Source of the DNA: Denitrobacterium detoxificans
GTDB taxonomy: Bacteria > Actinomycetota > Coriobacteriia > Coriobacteriales > Eggerthellaceae
Direction of reading: 5' to 3'
Assembly (NCBI RefSeq): GCF_001643775.1
Contig: NZ_CP011402.1
Coordinates: forward strand, 1-64,000
DNA: 64,000 nt
How positions within the stretch are numbered: position 1 is the stretch's first letter; each line of letters begins with the position of its first letter. Position numbers and translations under genes: made by a program. Below, piece by piece: positions 10,760-20,160 of this stretch. The notes beneath the pieces are model-generated. The model searched no databases, was not told the origin of the DNA, and worked only from the letters and a program-made list of their open reading frames with translations.

Positions 10760-10992
10760 TGAATCTTCGGACGCATCCGTGCTCCTTGTCGAATTCCATG
10801 CCAACGATGAAGGGTACATCATCGATGATGACGTCTTTTAGCCTTCATTCCCAGATTCCTCCTCGCGGATGCGTCTTGACCTCACCTTGGGTTCAGGTTG
10901 CAAAATGAGCGTAGACTGGATGGTGGGGTAGCTAGACGGCTGGCTCTTGTGGCGTTGAGCGCATTAGGGCGGTCCGAGGAAAAGAGTGTGAC

Positions 10993-11601
10993 ATGGCTGA
11001 GAGTTTCTATGAAGACGGCAGCGAATTGACGTCCGATCAGATTTCTTACTTTCTGGAGTGCATGAATTCGGGTGAGGAAGTCGAGGCGGGAAGCGAAGTA
11101 CATCGCCTCATGACGGCTGCGTCAGAACGAGCGATGCGCATTACATCGCGTATGAATGCGCAATTCACCAGTTTGTCCCATGTGCGAGAACAGCTCGAGG
11201 AGCTGTGGATGTGTGACCTGCCTGAAAGCATGGGATTGTTCCCGCCCTTTACAACTGACTGTGGGCTTAATACGCACGTAGGCGAAGGTGTATTTATCAA
11301 CGCGGGATGTCGCTTTCAGGATCAGGGCGGTATCTACATCGGAGATCGCGCGCTCATTGGGCACAACTGCGTTATCACCACGCTTAACCACAATATGGAT
11401 CCGGCTCTCCGTGCAAATTTGCTGCCAGCGCCTGTGCATATCGAAGCAGATGCATGGCTGGGCGCGAATGTCACGGTGCTTCCGGGTGTAACTATTGGCG
11501 AAGGCGCCGTGGTTGCCGCTGGTGCGGTTGTGACGAAAGACGTCCCCGCACGCACGGTTGTGGGTGGCGTTCCTGCAAAGGTAATTAAAGAGCTCGCGTA
11601 G
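10993..11601 (+). CDS. Maltose/galactoside-type sugar O-acetyltransferase
   Basis: Left-handed beta-helix acetyltransferase of the LacA/Maa group, using acetyl-CoA to acetylate a sugar or similar hydroxyl; the real substrate cannot be told. In the 202 residues, 1-75 form the helical N-terminal domain and 76-202 the hexapeptide repeats. The segment [20 protein letters not shown], the catalytic histidine H133 in NHN, and the ending [13 protein letters not shown] are characteristic. The start ATG at 10993 follows GAGGAAAAGAG. It stands alone between the tRNA-derived array and an MFS transporter. Confidence 0.9.
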   Translation: MAESFYEDGSELTSDQISYFLECMNSGEEVEAGSEVHRLMTAASERAMRITSRMNAQFTSLSHVREQLEELWMCDLPESMGLFPPFTTDCGLNTHVGEGVFINAGCRFQDQGGIYIGDRALIGHNCVITTLNHNMDPALRANLLPAPVHIEADAWLGANVTVLPGVTIGEGAVVAAGAVVTKDVPARTVVGGVPAKVIKELA

Positions 11602-11632
11602 CGGAGGCCATCCACCACGCATCTGCTCGGCG

Positions 11633-11657
11633 TGAACAAGCTTCCGTCCCTTGTTCA
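11633..11657. other. Intergenic hairpin after the acetyltransferase gene
   Basis: TGAACAAG (11633-11640) and CTTGTTCA (11650-11657) form a perfect 8-bp stem with a 9-nt loop. There is no T run, so it may be a weak terminator or an operator. Confidence 0.3.
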
Positions 11658-11774
11658 TGGGGCTTGTCGCAGTATCGTTACGACTTGCTCGTGGTCATTG
11701 TGCGCCGTATGCGAACCCGAAATAATAATAGGCAATCGCTTTGTTCCACTTCGAATCATGCGAAGGAGCGGGCC

Positions 11775-12944
11775 ATGGATGCTATCAAGGCGCCTAAGAG
11801 GGATTTCCTTTGGATAGTCCTGTTCCTCGTTGTGCTCATCAATGGCTTCGAAGCGGGCGGCTATCAGGCCAGCATCTGGCACATCGGAGAAGAGTTCGAC
11901 CTTTCCCTTACGTCAATGGGGCTCTTCGCTGCCATGGAGCTCTTCGCCACCATGCTCGCGCCCATTCTGCTGGGCAAGTGGGCGGATAGCGTACGGAAGT
12001 CTACGAGCATCACCATTATGCTGGGCATACAGATTGCCGCCGCCCTTATTGCCGTCTTTGCGGCGTCTGACGCATTCTTCCTCTTCAGCATCTTCTTCTT
12101 GGGGCTCACGACAAGTGCCTTGCAATTCATCTCCATCGCCGCCGTCGCGGATGCGTATCCTGTTACCGGCGGAAGAAAGGTGGCGTATATCACGATGATG
12201 TACGCCCTTGGGGCCTTGCTTGCCCCCTTGGTGGTCGATTTCTATCTTCAGCAAGGTCTTGATTGGCGTACGCTGTTCGGCATTCTTGCCGTTGGCAGTG
12301 TGTGCGTGTTGGTGGGAATTGTTCGTTGCGGTGGGGAGCCGCGCGAGGCAAGGCCCGCGCAGGCTGAAGGCAAGGGGTTTGCGGGGCGCTTCGTGCTGTC
12401 GGCAATCCTCTTGCTGAGCGTCATCATGTGCATTTACGTGGGCTTCGAAAATGGATTCACCTATTTCGTCGACACGCTGTTCACCGATGTATTGCAGTCG
12501 TCAAACGGGAAGATTGCCCTGTCGATCTTCTGGGCGGTCATGATTCCATCGCGCTTCCTGGTTGGGCGATTCGATAAGCACGCGAAGAAGATTCTCATCG
12601 CCGCCATCATCACCATCCCATGCGCGATGCTGCTGCTCTCGGCGAGCACCAATCCGGCGATGGTCATGTTCATGTGCGTCCCTCTGGGGTTTGCAAGTGG
12701 CGCGATCTATCCTTGCGTGCTTACCATCATGCTTCCGTTCGCCGGGAAGCAAACAGCCACCGCAACGGGTATTATCACGGCTGCTACAGGCATTGGCGGC
12801 GTGGCATTTACGGCCCTGATGGGGTTCATGGCCGATTCGCTGGGCGTGCAAAATGCAATGCTTGCGTTGGTGAGTTTCTTCATCCTGTCGCTTGTATCGG
12901 CGCTCATCGTCATCAAGCGGAGTAACGACGTCGAGTCCGCGTAG
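11775..12944 (+). CDS. Major facilitator superfamily transporter
   Basis: Integral membrane transporter of 389 residues with about 12 hydrophobic helices, fitting the MFS fold; the substrate is not evident. After TM1 (about 11-30) comes GGYQASIWHIGEEFDLSLTS-like MFS cytoplasmic/TM boundary sequence, then GKWADSVRKS, an A-motif-like loop between TM2 and TM3. The last helix ends in IVIKRSND. The ATG at 11775 is preferred because AAGGAG lies seven bases upstream; the frame is open further 5' but without a ribosome-binding site. No operon partner is adjacent. Confidence 0.88.
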   Translation: MDAIKAPKRDFLWIVLFLVVLINGFEAGGYQASIWHIGEEFDLSLTSMGLFAAMELFATMLAPILLGKWADSVRKSTSITIMLGIQIAAALIAVFAASDAFFLFSIFFLGLTTSALQFISIAAVADAYPVTGGRKVAYITMMYALGALLAPLVVDFYLQQGLDWRTLFGILAVGSVCVLVGIVRCGGEPREARPAQAEGKGFAGRFVLSAILLLSVIMCIYVGFENGFTYFVDTLFTDVLQSSNGKIALSIFWAVMIPSRFLVGRFDKHAKKILIAAIITIPCAMLLLSASTNPAMVMFMCVPLGFASGAIYPCVLTIMLPFAGKQTATATGIITAATGIGGVAFTALMGFMADSLGVQNAMLALVSFFILSLVSALIVIKRSNDVESA

Positions 12945-13065
12945 CTCCGTATAGCCTGATTTTCCTTCATATGCCTGAAGCGAAGTGGACCTTTAGCCTG
13001 TTTGGGGCTCATTTCCGTAAATCCTTTTCGGTACAATAGGGGCGCAGGGATACGGAGGGCAACCC

Positions 13066-14298
13066 ATGGACCAGGCTCTTATTCGACAATACAAGCTTAT
13101 TTCGTCGATTCAGTCGCAGATATCGAAGTCGTCTACGCTCGAAGAGGCCTTGCATGGGGCAATGCGCCTTATTCGGGAAGCCACGAATGTCGAGTCGATT
13201 GTTATTTGGTGCGTGGACCAATTGGATGAAACGCGGCTTCGACCGCTGTTCTGGATTGCCGATCGCGATATCTCTGCTCAGGTTTGCGAAGTGGGGCAGG
13301 GCGTTGTCGGTAAGGTGTATGAGCAACAGCAGGCGGCTCGTTATCTCGATTATTCGGGTGAATTCGCTGCTTCCCACCCCCTAGCCGAATCTGATTCGTT
13401 GGGCTTCGACGTTCGATCGATGGTGGTCGTTCCCTTTTCAAGCATACGCAGCGATTTGGGCTGCATTCAATTTATCGGCCAATCGGATGGAGCCCTGTTT
13501 TCTGAAGATGATGCCGATACATTTGAGATTGCCGTTACGCTGGCATCTCTTTCGATTGACCAGAATCAGGAAATAGCCGCGCAGGAGTGGAAGCCTGGCA
13601 AGAAGCTGCTTTCCCTGCAGGGTATTACGCGCGAATTCCAGAATGGCGATACCATCACGCACGTTTTGAATGGCGTCAACTTGGATGTATACGAAGGGGA
13701 ATTTCTGGCGCTTCTTGGTGAGAGTGGCTGCGGAAAAACGACGTTGCTCAACATCGTGGGAGGATTGGATACCGCAACCTCGGGAAAGGTCTTTTTTGGC
13801 GAGCAGGACCTTACGGGTGCTTCACGCCGTAAGCTCACCGCTTATCGTAGAGAGAACTTGGGGTTTGTTTTTCAGGCGTACAACCTTATGCCGAACCTTA
13901 CGGCGTTGCAAAACGTGCAGCTCATCGCGGAATTGGTTGATGACCCCATGGACCCCGAAGAGGCGCTAGCCATGGTTGGGCTTTCTGAGCGCCTGCATAA
14001 TTATCCGTCGCAGCTTTCTGGCGGCCAGCAACAACGCGTGTCCATTGCTCGTGCGTTGGTGAAACGCCCGCGACTTATTCTTGCAGACGAACCAACGGCG
14101 GCGCTTGACTACGCCACGAGTATCGAGGTTTTGCAGGTGTTTGAGCGAGTGATTGCAAACGGAACCACGCTCGTCATGGTGACTCACAATGAGGAAATCG
14201 CGCGCATGGCCGATCGCATTGTGCGCCTGCGCGTTGGAAAGACGTACGAAGTCACCATTAATAGGCATCGTGCCCAGGCTGCTGACCTCGTGTGGTAG
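13066..14298 (+). CDS. GAF domain-ABC transporter ATPase fusion
   Basis: A 410-residue fusion of a GAF-like sensor domain (about 20-165) to a MacB/LolD-type ABC ATPase (about 180-400). In the ATPase, Walker A GESGCGKT is at 218-225, the Q-loop glutamine at 270, the signature LSGGQQQR at 317-324, Walker B LILADEP at 337-343 and the H-loop histidine at 374, so it should hydrolyse ATP. It lies 5 bp before a large FtsX/MacB-type permease and should be its motor. GAF domains bind small molecules or sense redox state, so ligand-controlled export is a reasonable inference. GGAGGG lies six bases before the ATG. TACAAT at 13032-13037 may be a -10 element. Confidence 0.9.
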   Translation: MDQALIRQYKLISSIQSQISKSSTLEEALHGAMRLIREATNVESIVIWCVDQLDETRLRPLFWIADRDISAQVCEVGQGVVGKVYEQQQAARYLDYSGEFAASHPLAESDSLGFDVRSMVVVPFSSIRSDLGCIQFIGQSDGALFSEDDADTFEIAVTLASLSIDQNQEIAAQEWKPGKKLLSLQGITREFQNGDTITHVLNGVNLDVYEGEFLALLGESGCGKTTLLNIVGGLDTATSGKVFFGEQDLTGASRRKLTAYRRENLGFVFQAYNLMPNLTALQNVQLIAELVDDPMDPEEALAMVGLSERLHNYPSQLSGGQQQRVSIARALVKRPRLILADEPTAALDYATSIEVLQVFERVIANGTTLVMVTHNEEIARMADRIVRLRVGKTYEVTINRHRAQAADLVW

Positions 14299-14303
14299 GT
14301 GCC

Positions 14304-16667
14304 ATGAAACGCGCGCGGCTCATAGATTTGCTAACTACCATTCGTTCGACCATTGTGTCGTTCGTCTCTATCGTCATCTTCGTGGCGTTGGCGGTTGCGG
14401 TCTTTTTGGGCATTGGCTGGTCTGGCGAAGCTCTTAAGCATGCCGCACAAGAGGAATTCAATAGCAATTCTCTCTACGACCTGGAAATTGAGTTTCCCTA
14501 TGGACTTACCGAAAGCGACATTGATGCTCTGCGCTCGCTTGAGGGCGTAACCGATGTGGAAGCGGGGCAGGTTGCCTACCAGTTCGTCAAACATGGCGAT
14601 ACGACGTACCTCACGCGCATTGCCTCATGTGGCGAGCGCATTGATACGTTCACGCTCGTTTCCGGTTCGCTGCCCACAGGCGATAAAGAGATTGCTCTTG
14701 AGGCGCATGCCGCCGCTCAAAGAGGTATATCTGTCGGCGATACCGTTCACGTGCAAGTTGAGGAGGACAAGGGATATCTGAGGGAAAGCGATTTTACCGT
14801 CACGGCCCTCGTTGAATGTCCTGCGGAAATCTCGATCATGTCTACTACGTGGGGTTCCGCTCCTATTGGGGATGGCTCCATTGACTTGCTCGCCTGGGTT
14901 CCTTACGAAGCGTTCTCGTCGGATGCGTATCACGATGGGAGCACGGTCGTGAAGGTGCGTTCGAATGCCCTACGCATGGACAATGAGTTTTCCGAAGACT
15001 ACACCACCGCATCCAAGGAACTGCAGACGCAGGTGGAGGAACTAGGTTCCAGGCTGGCGAAGGACCGTCATCAGAGTCTTGTTGACGAGGGTCAGTCGAA
15101 GGTGGACGAAGGCCAGCGTGCGCTTGATGATGGGTACGCCAAAATCGCAGAAGGCGAGCAGGCCATAGCGGATGCCGAGGCTCAGCTCGCAAGCGGTCAG
15201 CAACGCATCTCCAGCGGGGAAGCACAACTGGTGAGCGCAAAATCTCTGTATGCAGCCAAAAAGAGCTCGGGACGCGCTGAGTTGGATGAGGCTGCTGAAA
15301 AGCTCGATGCAGGCTGGGGCGAGTACGAGAAAAAGGCAGGGGAATTAGACGAAGCCTTCGAGGCGCGTGATGCGCTTGCCGCCCTAGTGGAGTCTATGGA
15401 AGAGGAAATAGATTCATCCGACCCGGATTATCAGGAAGAGCTCATCGAGCTGGCTGCGATGAAGGAGCAGCTAGCTGCCATGGACGAGGGGATTGACGAG
15501 GCTTCTTCGCAGTTGGACGCGGCACTTCTCGAATTAGAGGAGGGGGAGCAGCAGTACCAGGCGGGCGAAGAGGAATATGCGTCTCAAATTGCGGCGGCTC
15601 AATCCAAGATCGACTCTTCGACCGCGCAGTTGGAAAGCGGCCGTTCCGAGCTTGCCTCGGGTCAAGCTGAGCTCGACCAGAAGAAGGCCGAGCTTGAAGA
15701 CGCGAAATCTCAGGTTGCCGAAAAGGATGCAGAGCTTTCCTCGGCGAAGGAGAAGCTGCAAGACCTGAAGGATGCCGAATACGATTGGGTCGTGCTTACG
15801 CGTTCGGCAAACGGAGGCGTCATATCAATTCGCGAATACGTCGACATAGTCGGTAGGCTCCGCATCAGCATGGCGCTTCTCTTTGTTTTCGTGGGCTTGT
15901 TCGTTTGTTATTCAGCCATTTCGCGCTTGGTGCTGGAAACGACGCGCCAGATTGGCGTGAAAAAGGCAATGGGCATGACATCGCGCGAGATCACCATGAT
16001 GATTCTCATGTACGCGGTGTTCTCCGTTGCCATCGGCATCACGCTGGGCATTGTGCTCGCTGCCTTTGTCGTTGAAGAAATCGTGCTTCCTACGCTTACC
16101 TCGACGTTTTACGTTACGGCCGAAAGGTGGTGGTCTCCGTGGGGAGCCACCTTGTTTGGCCTGGGAGAGCTATTACTCATCGTATTTTCTGCTTGGGCTG
16201 CCTGTCGCTTCGTGCTGAAGCATGATGCCGTTCATCTGTTGAATGACTCCCTTACCAGCAGGACGTCGCGCCTGTCGATTCTGTTGAGGCACGTTGTGGG
16301 CAAGCTGCCTATTTACACCCAGATTTCCGTGAATAATCTCCTTCACGATAGCAGGCGCGTGCTAGGTACCATTGTGGGCGTTGCGGGATGCACGGCGCTG
16401 GTGGTGTGTGCTGTTACGTTGAATAATGACGTCGGCGCCGGCATTGGAATTCAGTATCGCGATATCTATCACTTCAACGAGATTGTCACGCTCGACACCT
16501 CGAAAGATAATGCGGTCCAGGATATCCAGCGGCAGGTGAACGACTGTGGATGCGATACGTCGGTTCCCGTATTTCGAAGGGCGTTGTTGTTTCGCTGTCT
16601 GATGGTACGTCCTCTTCGGCAAACATTATGGTTCCAACCGAGCCTCAGTCCTTTGGCAGTGCGGTAA
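14304..16667 (+). CDS. FtsX/MacB-type ABC permease, N-terminal part (frameshifted)
   Basis: Permease of the preceding ATPase. TM1 lies at about residues 17-38, followed by a MacB-like extracytoplasmic domain. A long coiled coil at about 240-490 is rich in repeats such as ELDEAAEKL, SGQAELDQKKAEL and AELSSAKEKL. The first FtsX core at about 515-640 has three membrane helices and IGVKKAMGMTSREI. The start ATG at 14304 sits 5 bp after the ATPase stop. The frame runs correctly to about 16577, then reads about 30 unrelated residues to a stop at 16667, while the true C-terminal half continues in another frame (16550-17443). A one-base deletion near 16575-16580 explains this. Intact length would be about 1,046 residues. 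Confidence 0.85.
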   Translation: MKRARLIDLLTTIRSTIVSFVSIVIFVALAVAVFLGIGWSGEALKHAAQEEFNSNSLYDLEIEFPYGLTESDIDALRSLEGVTDVEAGQVAYQFVKHGDTTYLTRIASCGERIDTFTLVSGSLPTGDKEIALEAHAAAQRGISVGDTVHVQVEEDKGYLRESDFTVTALVECPAEISIMSTTWGSAPIGDGSIDLLAWVPYEAFSSDAYHDGSTVVKVRSNALRMDNEFSEDYTTASKELQTQVEELGSRLAKDRHQSLVDEGQSKVDEGQRALDDGYAKIAEGEQAIADAEAQLASGQQRISSGEAQLVSAKSLYAAKKSSGRAELDEAAEKLDAGWGEYEKKAGELDEAFEARDALAALVESMEEEIDSSDPDYQEELIELAAMKEQLAAMDEGIDEASSQLDAALLELEEGEQQYQAGEEEYASQIAAAQSKIDSSTAQLESGRSELASGQAELDQKKAELEDAKSQVAEKDAELSSAKEKLQDLKDAEYDWVVLTRSANGGVISIREYVDIVGRLRISMALLFVFVGLFVCYSAISRLVLETTRQIGVKKAMGMTSREITMMILMYAVFSVAIGITLGIVLAAFVVEEIVLPTLTSTFYVTAERWWSPWGATLFGLGELLLIVFSAWAACRFVLKHDAVHLLNDSLTSRTSRLSILLRHVVGKLPIYTQISVNNLLHDSRRVLGTIVGVAGCTALVVCAVTLNNDVGAGIGIQYRDIYHFNEIVTLDTSKDNAVQDIQRQVNDCGCDTSVPVFRRALLFRCLMVRPLRQTLWFQPSLSPLAVR

Positions 16668-17443
16668 CGCTCTATTCCACATCAGGTGATACCAAGGGGC
16701 AGCAATTAGACCTGGGGAGTGGGGGAGCGTGGGTCTCGTGCTCGTATCAGGAACATTACGGCGCCCAAGTGGGCGATGTCATAAGCGTTGTCGCTGGCGA
16801 TGGGTCATCGTTTGATATCCCCATTGCCGGTTTCTTCCGTCATTATCTGATCGGCTACCAGATCATCATGGACGCCGAAACGTACGAATCGGTTTTCGGC
16901 GAAGAGGTCGTATCGAATGCGTTGCTCGTGCAGGCTCAGGGAGAAGTGCGGGAAAGCGTGAATTCCCTGCAACATGACGAGCGCGTATTTTCGATTGTGG
17001 ATGATAGGGGTAGCCAGCAGGAGCAATTCGATTCCTTCCGGCAAGTTTCGCGAATCGTCGTATTGGTATACCTGGCGCTTTCTATTGCCATGTCAATCGT
17101 GGTATTGCTCAATCTGAACATCATGTTCGTGGAGGAGAAGAAGCGCGATCTTATCACGCTCATGGTATGCGGCTATTCGCTGGGCGATGCGAAGCGCTAC
17201 ATCTGGCGCGATAACGTGCTGCTTACCGTCATTGGCATCGTGTTCGGTGTTGCGCTGGGCGTCGTCACGGGCGTTATGTCCGTAATCGCAACCGAGGTTT
17301 CCTACGTGAGCCTGGTGAAGACACCCGATCTTGTGGCTTGCGTTTGCGGTATTGCCGTGAGCTCCATACTCTCTGCGGTCATGACCATCGTTGCCTTGCG
17401 CAGGGTTGGCACTCTGCAGCTTTCTGACATCAATAGGACGTAA
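16550..17443 (+). CDS. FtsX/MacB-type ABC permease, C-terminal part (after frameshift)
   Basis: Second half of the permease that begins at 14304. True homologous sequence starts at about 16578 (KGVVVSLSDG), so the apparent ATG at 16550 is probably not a real start. The segment contains the second extracytoplasmic domain, with GAQVGDVISV, and the second FtsX core: three membrane helices around LALSIAMSIVVLLNLNIMF and VIGIVFGVALGVVTGVM, with RDLITLMVCGYSLGDAKRY between them. Whether the gene is dead, a sequencing error, or rescued by ribosomal frameshifting cannot be decided here. Confidence 0.8.
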   Translation: MRYVGSRISKGVVVSLSDGTSSSANIMVPTEPQSFGSAVTLYSTSGDTKGQQLDLGSGGAWVSCSYQEHYGAQVGDVISVVAGDGSSFDIPIAGFFRHYLIGYQIIMDAETYESVFGEEVVSNALLVQAQGEVRESVNSLQHDERVFSIVDDRGSQQEQFDSFRQVSRIVVLVYLALSIAMSIVVLLNLNIMFVEEKKRDLITLMVCGYSLGDAKRYIWRDNVLLTVIGIVFGVALGVVTGVMSVIATEVSYVSLVKTPDLVACVCGIAVSSILSAVMTIVALRRVGTLQLSDINRT

Positions 17444-17573
17444 CCCGGGCTTACTCCTTACGCCCTGTTTCGCCATGCGTATCGACCTGCGCCGCGCTCC
17501 TTGTGTTCCATGCGTGTGCTCACTCGTGCGGAACGTGTGGGACACCATACGATACACACGGACGCGTGGTACG

Positions 17574-17587
17574 ATAACGCGCGTTAT
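17574..17587. promoter_or_regulatory. Perfect 14-bp palindrome upstream of the J-domain gene
   Basis: ATAACGCGCGTTAT is its own reverse complement and lies 31 bp before the GTG start at 17618. It could be an operator for the J-domain gene or, with the following TTTT, a short terminator of the permease transcript. Confidence 0.3.
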
Positions 17588-17617
17588 TTTCTAGGCTTTT
17601 CGAAAGGGGTGTGCATT

Positions 17618-18163
17618 GTGAATCGCGCTGAAGCGCTGCGTTTGCTCGGGCTCGATGACGATGCCACTCTGGACGAGATAAAGACCGCCTACAAGGAAAC
17701 GGCTCAGATTCTGCATCCCGATAAGTTCGCGGGAAACCGCAAGCTGCAGAAGCGAGCGGAAGAGCAATTCAAGAACCTGCAGGAAGCCTACGAGGTGCTT
17801 TCGCGTGGGGGCTCGGGTTCGAAAGCGCGCAGTTCGGCGCGATCCTCTTCCCGTTCGCGCGTGGTGGAGCTGGAATCCAAGCTGCGTGGCATCGCCGCTG
17901 CGCGCGTTCAGCTGCAGCAGCAACGCGATTCCTTCATCGACCGCAGGCGCACGGGGCTCATGCTGCTCATTGGCGGAGCCGTGGCCGCGCTCTTCGCGCG
18001 CTGGCGCATTCCCTGGCTCGCTGGCCTGGGTGGCGCCGTTGCATTCTGGGGTGGCTTCGATGCCTTTACCGCGCATCGCAGCGTAGGCGACCTAACCAAG
18101 CAAATCAACAACCTCAACAACGAGAAGAAGCAGATACTGGCAGAGCTCGAAGAGCTTGAGTAA
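17618..18163 (+). CDS. Membrane-anchored J-domain protein
   Basis: 181-residue protein with an N-terminal DnaJ domain (about 1-65, HPD at 33-35) that would stimulate the ATPase of an Hsp70 such as DnaK. After a Ser/Arg-rich linker (SKARSSARSSSRSR) comes a short helix, then two hydrophobic stretches, LMLLIGGAVAALF and WLAGLGGAVAFWGGF, that look like a membrane hairpin, and a C-terminal coiled coil (LTKQINNLNNEKKQILAEL). There is no G/F region or zinc-finger domain, so it is not DnaJ itself. The GTG at 17618 is chosen because AAAGGGG precedes it and the J domain begins right there. It is 18 bp upstream of typA and probably cotranscribed. Confidence 0.85.
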   Translation: MNRAEALRLLGLDDDATLDEIKTAYKETAQILHPDKFAGNRKLQKRAEEQFKNLQEAYEVLSRGGSGSKARSSARSSSRSRVVELESKLRGIAAARVQLQQQRDSFIDRRRTGLMLLIGGAVAALFARWRIPWLAGLGGAVAFWGGFDAFTAHRSVGDLTKQINNLNNEKKQILAELEELE

Positions 18164-18181
18164 GCAAGGATTGGCAGAGGC

Positions 18182-19996
<1,815 letters not shown>

Positions 19997-20022
19997 CCGC
20001 ATGTAACATGCTCCCAGATGGG

Positions 20023-20057
20023 ACCCTCCTAATCACTTAGTGATTAGGAGGGTTTTT
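20023..20057 (+). terminator. Rho-independent terminator of typA
   Basis: ACCCTCCTAATCAC at 20023-20036 pairs perfectly with GTGATTAGGAGGGT at 20040-20053 around a 3-nt loop (TTA), followed by TTTT. This is the strongest terminator in the window. Confidence 0.95.
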
Positions 20058-20160
20058 CGTTGCAATACTCCCTTTCGTGTCTCCTGCGCCCCGCGCAAAA
20101 CCCCTACGTTTCACTCAGCGGACGTCAGGAGGGCGTCCGAAGGTGAAAGGGAGGATTCTT

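Noticed and set aside
10200-10841. Several small open frames across the tRNA-Ala region (e.g. containing EHRGIEPLTSG)
   Set aside because: These are translations of tRNA-Ala 3' ends and of the structured repeats; such fragments are a known source of false hypothetical proteins.
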